A stretch of DNA of 64,000 bases from Rhabditophanes sp. KR3021. Its lineage: Eukaryota; Nematoda; Chromadorea; Rhabditida; Alloionematidae. Each line of letters begins with the position of its first letter. Position 1 is the first letter of the stretch. This document shows, piece after piece, positions 47,201 through 56,489 of this stretch. The notes beneath the pieces were generated by a model that saw only the letters and a program-made list of their open reading frames with translations, made no database searches and had not been told where the DNA came from. Where the stretch lies: positions 2,418,001-2,482,000 of the forward strand of contig CAUJLY010000002.1 in the NCBI GenBank assembly GCA_963281155.1, in the 5' to 3' direction. The position numbers were made by a program, and so were the translations under genes.

Positions 47201-50200
47201 CATTAGAAAGTATGAGTCTGCAGTAGTTCCAGCGAAGCCTTCTTCCGCGACGCCAGTGCCGTTCTATGCTTCAACTCCAATGTCAGTCCCCCCTATCTAC
47301 ACCAACACCAGCCGCCGATTTCATTCCTTATAGTGGTAGAACAAGTGCTATGGCCAATCCAAATGCCAGTGGAACTTCTGTTGCCTCTGACGAAGGACCA
47401 CTCCCCCAAAAGGGCAGCAATTCGCCTGAGTTTGTTCAAGCCGTCTATGACTTCATGCAAACTTATATCAAGTTTCCTGCTTCTCCTGTCTTGACGCAAT
47501 ACCCCCAGATCAGAAGATGCTTGGCTGATACAATTAGTGAGACCATTTGCGAAAACAGAAATACTATTGCCGACAAAGCCTTGAAGAATTCACTTGCCGT
47601 CACAGAGTCTTTGATTAGAAAAGACTTTGCCTTGGAAAGCAAAGATTCGAGGATGCGTTCTTGTGCTAGAGTCATGGCTAGAGCTACTGCTTCCTGTATG
47701 ATGCATATTACTACTAAAGAAAGCTTGAACAACGGCCTTCTTAATTCCATGAAAAACAAATGCAATGCTGTTGTTTCTAACTGCGTTCCTCAACCGGAAC
47801 TAAGAACTCCAGAGCTTTTCAAGCAGGTCGAAGTTATGGTGAGAGAAGTGTATGAAAGCAATATTGACACAATTACCAACTTTGTCGTCAAGATCACTTC
47901 TGAAAGGGCAATCACTGATATCGACAAACGCCTCGAAGCCGACTACCAAGCCAGAGCTGTCGCCAAGAACGAAAACAGACCTTACGTGAATGCTTATGGA
48001 CTCGAGTTACAGGAAAGATTACCGGAAGTTCTAAGACTCGACGACAACGGCATTTCAAACGACAAAGTGACTCAATACATGGCTCAATTTGATCGTGCCT
48101 ACCAATTCAAGCCACTTCTAGCTGAATCCGAAGGTCCTCGTGTCGAACCCGTAGCCATTCCTCAGGTAATTGTTGAGGTAGACAAGTTAGTCCGTGATTT
48201 GGGGCTTTATATCAAACCAATTACTCAACTATTGGCTTCTCAAGTAAACATTCCTGGAGTTACAACCATCAAAGCGTACCATTCGATTGCTGCCATCAAG
48301 GAAATCTTTTCTGTTTTCTTCAATACGCCAAAGACGGCTGACACTGTAGTTGCGATGACAACTCAGGTTTCTGACTGCTTTATGCAAGGTTATGATCCAG
48401 ATTCATATGGGCCACTTGGGGTTAACAGAAATTTGTCTGGAACCGGCTCTCAATTGAACACGAGACTCAAGGAAATCTTCCTTGGTTACTTTTCTAAGCT
48501 TTACAATCATATGAAACCCCACGACGTTCACCAACTTCTAACCAAGATCGTAATGGAAAGAAGCGTCAGTGTAAGGTTGAAGGAGTGGCAGAGTATGGAC
48601 GTCATTTTCAAGAGATGCATGATTGATTCAAAGAGTCACGACGCCATGATGGCGAATGCTATCAATGATGGAAACGTCCAAGAAATCACTTATGCCCAAA
48701 AGCTAAGTAAGATGTTTGGAACTGATTCAAGAGTTTTTGCTCAATACACTTCACTGTATCCGTTGACTATCACTGCTCTTAAGAAGTACATGACGAAGGG
48801 AATGGTATTTGGAGAAATGACAAAGGCTGTCGAGCCTGCTACAACTCCAATTCCAGATAACTTTGCCTTTTCTGTTGAACAGTTGTCTGCTAAGGAAAAG
48901 ACTTTGATTATCAATGCTAAGGCTGCTTACAACGACAACCCTTCTCAGATGGCATTGAAGACCGAAGTTATCTTCAGAGAATGGTTGAGAATCTGCAATT
49001 TGACTGAATATCACGATGATACTCAAGGACTTTATCAAAAGATCGTTCAAATGCTGATGTATGAGGGAATCTTGATTTCAGATGACACACTCAGTGACTT
49101 CTTCATCTGCCTGTTAGACTTGTCTGTCGATCTTAGCAAGAGATTGGAAGAAAACTTGGAGAAAATCATGGATCCGGTAGTGCTGAGAATTCGCCATCAC
49201 CGCCACATCGATGGACTTGTCAAATTGGTAACCATTCTAATTAGATACAGTGGAACTAATGGAGCAGCCTCCAAACTGAAGGTCTTCATGACTTTCTGTG
49301 CTACTTTGACCAGAGTGTTTGTTGCTGACTACAATGCCAATGAGAAGAAATTCTGCACCATTCCATACCACCGAATCTTGACGATGCTCTTCTCTCAACT
49401 GATGACCAATGAGCCAACCCTTGAGAGATACCATACAACCATATGTGAAGCCTTTGCCCAACTCTTATTCTCCATCCAGCCAAAACTCTACCCCCGAATT
49501 TGCTTCGTTTGGATTGAAATGCTCGGCCACAAGAATGTCTTGCATGCCTTTTTGGCTTATGGAAATGAAAGCCCAGATGGAATGAAGAGATGGTCAATGT
49601 ATGCCCAACTTTTGCAAGTAGCTCTCAAATTTGTTCACCCCTTCATCAGAAACATCACCATGAAGAATTCAACTCAACACCTGTTCTCTGGAATGGTTAA
49701 GCTGCTGTTGGTTATTCTTCACGATTTCCCTGATCTGCTTTGCGAATATCATTTCAAATTTGTGGATGTTATCCCAACCAACTGCACTCAAATCAAGAAC
49801 ATCGTCCTGTCAGCCTATCCACAAGCTCAAATCCTGCCGGATCCTTTTGTTACTTCATTGGAACAAATAGAAGTGTTGCCCGATATGCACACCGACCCCA
49901 AGCAGTTCCTCAAATTCGAACAATACCTCCCAGCAGGTTTTCTCAAACAGTTGGATGAATTCTTGGAAAACAGAAGCTCAATCGAAGTTTTGTCAGAACT
50001 CCCTAGCATGTGCAAAACCTTCCCCCCAAACCATGAATTCCCTGGCCGTTACAACACTCAATTCATCAATGCCTTAGTCGTCTATCTAGGCAAAAGAGCC
50101 GTCGAAAGTATTAAAGAAAAGAAACTAACTATTACTACTCAGACGATTGCTCACACCTCTTATATGGATGTCTTCCAACACTTGGCTCTTTCCCTCGACT

Positions 50201-50604
50201 CCGAAGGAAGGTATCTTTTGTTCTCAGCATTAGCCAACAATTTGAGGTACCCTAACAGCCAGACTCATTATTTTTGTAAGGCCATTTTGTTTTTATTTAA
50301 GGAAGTAGGTCAACAAGCTGTCCAAGAACAATTAACTCGAACGCTCTTTGAAAGAATCATCTGCTTGAGGCCTCATCCATGGGGTCTTTTGGTGACCTTC
50401 ATCGAACTAATCCGTAACACTGAATATCGCTTTTGGGAGTATGATTTTGTCAACTGTGCCCCAGAACTCAAGAGACTCCTTCGGTGCGTTTCGAACTCCA
50501 CCCAAATCAAAGGTGGTTCTATTTCTGTGGACGTCGGATCAACTACTCCTTCAAGCAATTCCGTAGACAAGAATTCACCTGCTGAAGGTCTAGTCTACAA
50601 CTAA
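44212..50604 (+). CDS. let-711: CNOT1, CCR4-NOT deadenylase scaffold
   Basis: Exons 44212-44386, 44546 minus one (44545)-47209 and 47334-50604 give 2036 residues; human CNOT1 has 2376 with a longer N-terminus. It is the scaffold of the CCR4-NOT complex that shortens mRNA poly(A) tails. Support in order: ASRRDFLKLDKWLTDKI, the TTP-binding-type helical domain (DEANVYFQTIYSSHG...), the CAF1-binding MIF4G domain (VDEVGFLINNLSISN...ITIKRVSIESNFQNLY...SLLLEAYCKGPDELMYVVPF), the CNOT9-binding region (ESLIRKDFALESKDSRMR), and the NOT-module C-terminus (HTSYMDVFQHLALSLDSEGR, LRYPNSQTHYF, RPHPWGLLVTFIELI). The ATG follows GTTTCAG. The reading frame changes near 47.2-47.3 kb; I place a 124 bp phase-2 intron there (GTATGAGT...CTTATAG). 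Confidence 0.93.
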
Positions 50605-51002
50605 TCAACCTGAACACACATGCTGCCGCTACCAAATCTTTTCTTCTCTTTTCATCAAATACTCTACGAATAGCGACCCCGTCTTTGGTTTATTTTATGT
50701 TTAAAGCAATGCCAAATGAAACAACGCCACACACCATAAAAAACTTGTATAAAACGTTTCTTGTACTAAATAGAATATTATTTAAATCTAATTTTTAATA
50801 AATCGCTAAAATCCACTACTTGTTTTTATTTATCTGTGTTATTATGTATTTTTGCTTCCACATATTCTCGTTTTGTTTTATATGTATACGGTAGATGTTA
50901 GCGATTCCCAAAAAGAATAAAACTGCATATGATTGGAAAAAAGAGTACGAGTTTTAAATTAAACGCTAACTTTGGACAAATATATTTATAAAGTGTATTA
51001 TT
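50605..51002. other. Intergenic region between CNOT1 and EMG1 genes
   Basis: Spacer of 398 bp between two plus-strand genes. An AATAAA-like signal (TTTTTAATAAATCG) near 50795 suits the CNOT1 gene. No gene is seen. Confidence 0.6.
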
Positions 51003-51761
51003 ATGACTTCTGAAGAACCACCAACTAAAAAACTTTGCATCGAGGAACCTGAAAAGGAAGTGGCTCGTGTTGATCCAACTGAAATTGCCAAAAGAAAGTT
51101 AATAGTTGTTTTAGAGGATTGTCCATTAGAAACAGCTAAGGTAAGTTAATGTAACAATTATTTAAATATAAAATGAATATACTTTTAGGTTGGGGAAGAT
51201 TATGTGATTTTGAGTTCAGATAAGCATGTTCGTTATCTATTGAAGCACAAAAAAGATCCTTCCGAGTATCGTCCAGACATCCTCCATCAATGTCTCCTTA
51301 ATTTGTGTGATTCCCCTTTAAATAGAGCCGGCCTACTTCAAATTTATTTCAGAACAAAGAAGAATGTATGCGTTGAGGTGTCTTCGCAGTGCCGTATCCC
51401 AAGAACATTCGATCGTTTCTGCGGACTTATGGTACAACTACTTCACAAGCTTCAAATCAGAGCCACTGATGAAAAGACAAGACTACTCAGAGTCATCAAA
51501 AACCCCATCAACGACCACCTCCCTGTTGGTTGCACCAAGATCTTAATGTCCGTCAAGGCAACTGAATGCATCAGACCCTCTCAAATTCCTCAAGGCCATT
51601 TAAATGAAAACTATGTTATTGTGATTGGAGGCATCAGCAAAGGAAAAATTGCCCCTGACTACACAGATAGAGAAGTCAAAATTAACAATTATCCCTTATC
51701 TGCTGCTTTGGCTTGTGCTAAAGTTACTTCTGGTTTTGAGGAAGCTTGGGACATTTTGTAA
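51003..51761 (+). CDS. emg1: EMG1/NEP1 18S rRNA pseudouridine methyltransferase
   Basis: Exons 51003-51140 and 51189-51761 (48 bp intron) encode 236 residues; human EMG1 has 244. The SPOUT enzyme N1-methylates the hypermodified pseudouridine of 18S rRNA and is needed for 40S assembly in the nucleolus. Diagnostic strings: LIVVLEDCPLETAKVG, RPDILHQCLLNLCDSPLNRA, IPRTFDRFCGLMVQLLHKL, VIKNPINDHLPVG, VIGGISKGK (SAM-binding knot loop) and NNYPLSAALACAKVTSGFEE. All family-conserved residues that I can recall are present. AATAAA near 51811 fits its poly(A) signal. Confidence 0.96.
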
Positions 51762-52207
51762 TTGTTTATTTTGGTTGTTAAGATTTATTTTGTTATTTGT
51801 TGTTAAGAAATAAAGTGTTTTTTGGTTATAAATACATTAATTTACTTTAATTAGTTCAAGATAGTACAATTATAATGTTGTAATAAAAAAATAAGAATCA
51901 TTTATATTTTGAATTGGTAACAAAATGATTTATGTTTCCAATTTGCTAACAAGGTTATTTATGCTAACCTATATCAAAAAATTTTGTCTAAAATAATCTT
52001 TGGGTGCTTGGTTATTTAATTTTTTGTTTGTAAGGTTATTTAATTTTTTGTTTATTAGCTTAGTTATTTCTTCTTTGTTATTATATGAATTTTAAGAAAC
52101 AAAAAACTTGTCGACGATTTAAAAATGATAACAAAGTTTTACCAACAAATTTTTAACAGTGTAAAAAAGAATACCAAAAGAACATATTAAAAGTATTTTC
52201 CTTCTTC
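51762..52207. other. Intergenic region between convergent genes
   Basis: 3' flanks of the EMG1 gene and RACK1. A repeated phrase (AAGGTTATTTA.TTTTTTGTTT) occurs at about 51953, 52005 and 52032. No gene is seen. Confidence 0.55.
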
Positions 52208-55206
52208 TTAGTTCTTTGATGGGATTGATACTCTCCAGACGCGGATGATGCTGTCGGTGTATCCGGCGAAAAGAGTTTGTCCATCAGCAGACCAGGCGAT
52301 TGAAGTACATTCTGGGGCACGGGCTTTTGGTCCGAGTCCGGAAACGTCGATCTTAAGTTCGTCAACGACTCTCTTGTTTTCGAGATCCCAGATCTTGACA
52401 GTTGATCCGACAGCAGCGCAAAGCCAGTATCTGTTTGGTGAGAAGGCAAGGGCGTTGATGGCGTCTTGTCCGTCAAGGGTGTACAAATGTTTCCCATCGT
52501 TGAAGTCCCAAAGCATGGCGTTTCCGTCTTTGCCTCCTAAAATAAAAATAATATTAGAAATAAGGATAATACTAGTATTATTATAATGAATCACTGCATT
52601 TTTAAATTAAATTTTTATACTATATCCTTTAAATAAATTCTTTGATTAATTGTAGTTCAAGTTCAATAACAAATTGAAAGAAATACCAGCCTTAAAGGGA
52701 AAACGTAACCTCTATCTGTTTATGAACAAGAAAAAACTGCATATTTGTTGGTCAGACTGATGATATTGATACAAGAATAAAAGAACATGTCTATGAAGCT
52801 GCAATGACCACAAAAAGGAAATTTAGGATCACTAAAAAAGATGCCTCAATTTTGAAAGTGTTGGAAATGGAAGATGGTATTGTAGAAGTATTATATCAAG
52901 AGGGGTTGTCTAAAAGATTGTCACTGATCATTGAAAGATGTATAATTGCTGCAACTACAGGTACATCAACTAACTTATCAGCTGAAGCCGTATGTGATAG
53001 AGCACTCAACATATTCACTTTTGGTCAAATTGTAGAAATGGGAATCTATTTTATGGAAGATACTTTCAAAAGTGACAATAAATATACTATTAAGAAGGCT
53101 ATTTCGACTGAATACAACAAAATAGCTTCAAAAATTTGTACAGAATTTCAATGTTTAGAATGTAAAAGTTATTTTGGATCAAGTAGAAGTCTTAGTGAGT
53201 ATGTTAGATTCAGGGCTTGTGAAAGTTTACTTAAAAATGCAGGAAAACTTAATGTAAGAGATGCTATTGATCTCAAAAGAGAACTAAATGAAATGAATGA
53301 GGCTCTCGAAGAAAGTGGGGCAGAGGTCAAATTGATGTATATCTATTCATGCACCCAGATATCTCCAAATTGGAATTAAAACTTGCTGATTCTGCAAAGA
53401 AATATGTGTTATATCTAAGGGAATCTAAGGAAGTTTCCAAACGAATGAGTAATCATATGCTTGGTTACAACAAAGCTGTCGAGTGGGGCTTTTTGTTTAG
53501 TCCAAAAGAAAAAGCTATTCACGTAGTGCTTACATCTAACAAAGAAATGATCGTTTTGAGAAAGACCTACGCCTCGAAGAAAATGGCCGGGAACATTAAG
53601 TTTATTCTTATAGATAATCTTAGAAACGAAATTACCAGTTCCAATTCTAGGAAACTTTCTTTTGCTATCGTTACAGACAGAAATGATGAAGCTGCCAAGC
53701 TAATTGTTTAAGACATTCTAGATGCCAATGAATCTCTCACTTTGGAGAAAACATCAGTCAACAAGTAATATGGATTAAGTCTAATAACTTAAATTTGGTG
53801 TCTATTTCTTGTGCTTATTTGATAAACTAAAGTTTTATCCTCATTTTTTCGAGTCTAATGTTTTAGGAAATGGTTACGTACCAGACGAGCATAAAGAACC
53901 ATCGGGGGAGACGGTGACATCGTTGATGTATCCCTTGTGTCCGAGGTGGTTGGTCTTGAGGGTACAGTCGGTGAGGGACCAGACCTTGACAACGTTGTCC
54001 CATCCAGCAGAAACGATGACTGGATTGTGAGCAGCTGGGGAGAATCTAACAGTGGAGACCCATCCGTTGTGGGCGTTTTCGATGGTGTGCTTGCATTCTC
54101 CAAGAGTATTCCAAAGCTTGATGGATCTGTCGCGAGAAGCAGAAACGATTTGACGGTTGTCTGATGAAAAAGCAACGGAGAGAACGTCATTGGTGTGGGA
54201 TTGGAAAGTTCTTGAAACTTTTCCGCTGAAATAATAATTAAAGTTAAAGATAATCAGACGTTTGTTGTGCTTACGTGTTTAAATCCCAAAGTCTAAGAGA
54301 CTTGTCCCATGATCCTGTAATAACGAATTGTAAATTAAAAAATTAACGTAAAAAGATAACATGTTTTTAACTTTTAAATTATTGCGTCAATGAAAGCTTC
54401 TACCAACAGAGGTCTAAAACCTTGTACCTCCGAAATTTGACTATTAGGTAAAAGCTAATTACGTGGCATGGTGATATTTGAGATCAAATACATATTTACT
54501 AGTTCATTGTTTGACCGTAAGGAAGACTTCATTAAAGAAGTTGCTTATGATACGTCATTTGGTGATAAAGGTGCGATTGTATTAAAAAAGTTTTATCAAT
54601 CAAAAGAAGTCGCTGGAAATGTTGAGAGTATCCTTATTGATGCTCTTAGACCACAAGTGACCAATTCCGACTCCGGAATAGACTCATTTGAGGAAGTCTA
54701 CCATATGTTTAAAGAAATTAAGGATGAACTAGCTGACCTTATTTTAAGATAATTTTTTGAAGGTGATATTAAAAAAGTTAAATATGTGACATTTTTTCTA
54801 AATATGGTTATTTGTGATTGTCTTGTTTAATAAAGCTAACTATTTTACTTTTTTAAAGCTCATAATTTTGAGTGTTATGTTTTATAAACTGTACCGGTAA
54901 GAGCAAATTGTCCATCGGCAGACAAAACAACATCGGAAACGAAGTGATCGTGTCCAATGAAGGATTTGACTGGCTTTCCGGTGAGGTAAGTTCCAGTAGC
55001 TCCGTTGAATTCTTTTTCGCAGTTAGCCAAGTTCCATGAGATGATGGTCTTGTCTGAAAAGGGCAAATTCAAGAAGTTGGTATTGTAGGTAACTTACCGC
55101 GAGAAGCGGAAACGATGACGTTCTCGTTGGTTGGGTTGATGGCGATTTGGGTGATATGCCCTCTGTGACCGATGAGGTTTCCCTCTAACTTCATTTGCTC
55201 ACTCAT
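52208..55206 (-). CDS. rack-1: RACK1, 40S-bound WD-repeat scaffold
   Basis: Five exons (55206-55098, 55053-54895, 54314-54275, 54225-53882, 52536-52208) join in phase to 326 residues; human RACK1 has 317. It is a seven-blade propeller bound near the mRNA exit of the small ribosomal subunit, linking translation with PKC and other signals. Starts: [16 protein letters not shown], then [96 protein letters not shown] and [14 protein letters not shown]. All blades are present. Two introns are large (1345 and 580 bp), and each contains a plus-strand ORF remnant of a shared family. Confidence 0.96.
52741..53711 (+). pseudogene. GIY-YIG-like ORF nested in RACK1 intron
   Basis: Antisense inside the 1345 bp RACK1 intron. 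In the frame of the ATG at 52804, but open from 52726, the text [20 protein letters not shown] is followed by [23 protein letters not shown] and TNLS. This order (YxGxT, R, H, Glu helix, TNLS) recalls the GIY-YIG nuclease domain of LEM-3/ANKLE1-type proteins, with the first (GIY) strand lost behind a stop. The frame ends at 53379, while an overlapping frame from 53349 carries on ([19 protein letters not shown]...) to 53711, so one frameshift separates the halves. The last 60 residues match the copies at 54468 and 56870. Probably a decayed gene or mobile-element copy. Confidence 0.45.
54468..54752 (+). pseudogene. Second copy of intron-nested ORF family
   Basis: Antisense in the 580 bp RACK1 intron; 94 codons open, ending with an AATAAA about 75 bp downstream. 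The core [14 protein letters not shown], then [20 protein letters not shown] and [16 protein letters not shown] is clearly related to 56870-57209 and to the end of 53349-53711. Only the C-terminal part of the family is present, so it looks like a truncated copy. Function unknown. Confidence 0.5.
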
Positions 55207-55638
55207 ATTTGTTCTTTTTTTGTAAACCTACAACAAAAGCTATACATTAAATTGAAAATTTTAAAAGCGATCAGTCGACAAATAGATAATTTAAAAATAC
55301 TCGTAAAATGGACAAAACAATACTTTTGGGGATGGAAAAAATTATATTCACATATAAAGCCAATTAATTTAATTTTTTAAATATTTTTTACAACTTTTGT
55401 GCCGATATTTGAATCAGAAAAGGGTACAAAAATTCGATTAGTCGAAAAATTTAAAATAAAATTTGGTCTAGTAGTTGACTCTCAACGCGAAATGGGATGA
55501 CACGTTGGGCAAAAGTCTCGTTGTACAAAGAAACATTGTGATAAGAGTACCACCACTACATAGTTTACGTTCCAAAAATTCATTTACACAACAATTTATG
55601 TCAAAAAGTTTATTTTATTTAAATTATAAAATACAAAA
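55207..55638. other. Intergenic region upstream of RACK1
   Basis: RACK1 5' flank and 3' flank of the four-TM gene, both minus strand. A 61-codon plus-strand frame at 55195-55380 is AT-rich and has no domain. Nothing else is seen. Confidence 0.5.
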
Positions 55639-56184
55639 TTACAAGTAGTCTTTCCCATAATTACGTATAAAGGCAAATATAATGTCAACAAAAAACATTC
55701 CCGTTGAAAAACAATATATTCCGGCTGAAATAATATATCCAAAAACGTATACTTTAATTTCACTAAAATCACCGTCAATTTGACTGAAGTAAGGATTAGT
55801 GCGATTGGCAGGATACATTGTCGCCATAATTAATTCACAAATTGAAGCTAGCAAAGAAGTAATTACTTGCGAGGCTAGAATAGCAATGTGAATCCATTTG
55901 TTGATTCCATCTTTCCTTCGAATTTCAAACATATAAGCTGTACAGGAAACTATAGACAATACAATTGGCACCACCATAATTCCTATTTGCCAGAACAGAA
56001 TAGGATCTTCATCTTTCCAGTAAGATGCCGTAAATTCAACTTTGAAACAATTAACAATATGAAGGTGATCTGTATGGTCAAAAAGACAAGTTCCAATGCC
56101 AGCTGTAATTAAAACGAGACAAAGAATATATCCGATCAAAATAGAAAATCTCAAAAAACCAACTGCTATCAGCATTCGATTCAT
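55639..56184 (-). CDS. Four-helix membrane protein, unknown
   Basis: Single exon of 181 residues; the ATG lies seven bases after an ATTTGCAG acceptor. Four hydrophobic helices are visible at about 12-33, 66-88, 99-121 and 146-169, with a Cys-containing first loop and a basic loop (EIRRKDGINK) between helices 2 and 3, which suggests both ends are cytoplasmic. The layout resembles MARVEL/tetraspan-like nematode proteins, but no family motif is visible. One N-glycosylation site (NRT) lies in the second outer loop. Confidence 0.65.
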   Translation of the reverse strand: MNRMLIAVGFLRFSILIGYILCLVLITAGIGTCLFDHTDHLHIVNCFKVEFTASYWKDEDPILFWQIGIMVVPIVLSIVSCTAYMFEIRRKDGINKWIHIAILASQVITSLLASICELIMATMYPANRTNPYFSQIDGDFSEIKVYVFGYIISAGIYCFSTGMFFVDIIFAFIRNYGKDYL

Positions 56185-56489
56185 CCTCGATCTGCAAATT
56201 AAATATATATAATTTTAAAAGAAAATGAATCACAGCACATATTTTATTACTTTTTGGTGTGGTATAGGTGCTAACATGAAATGTTCTCTGCTATCTTATA
56301 AATATATGACTTCTTATCAAAAAGTCATTTTTTGTCTTTACAAAATTCGAATTTTCATGTCATTAATAAATATATACTGATATCTCAATAACTTAATATT
56401 CAAGTAAAAAAGGATTATGAATGGATCAAAATAAAATTTGCATGTATGGTAATTTTTATTATGTCAAGCCAATAATACACAACATTTAT

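Noticed and set aside
53855..54190. Long frames opposite or out of frame with RACK1, the AP-2 gene, LIN-9 and CNOT1
   Set aside because: Codon shadows of strongly conserved genes; no independent start, splice or domain support.
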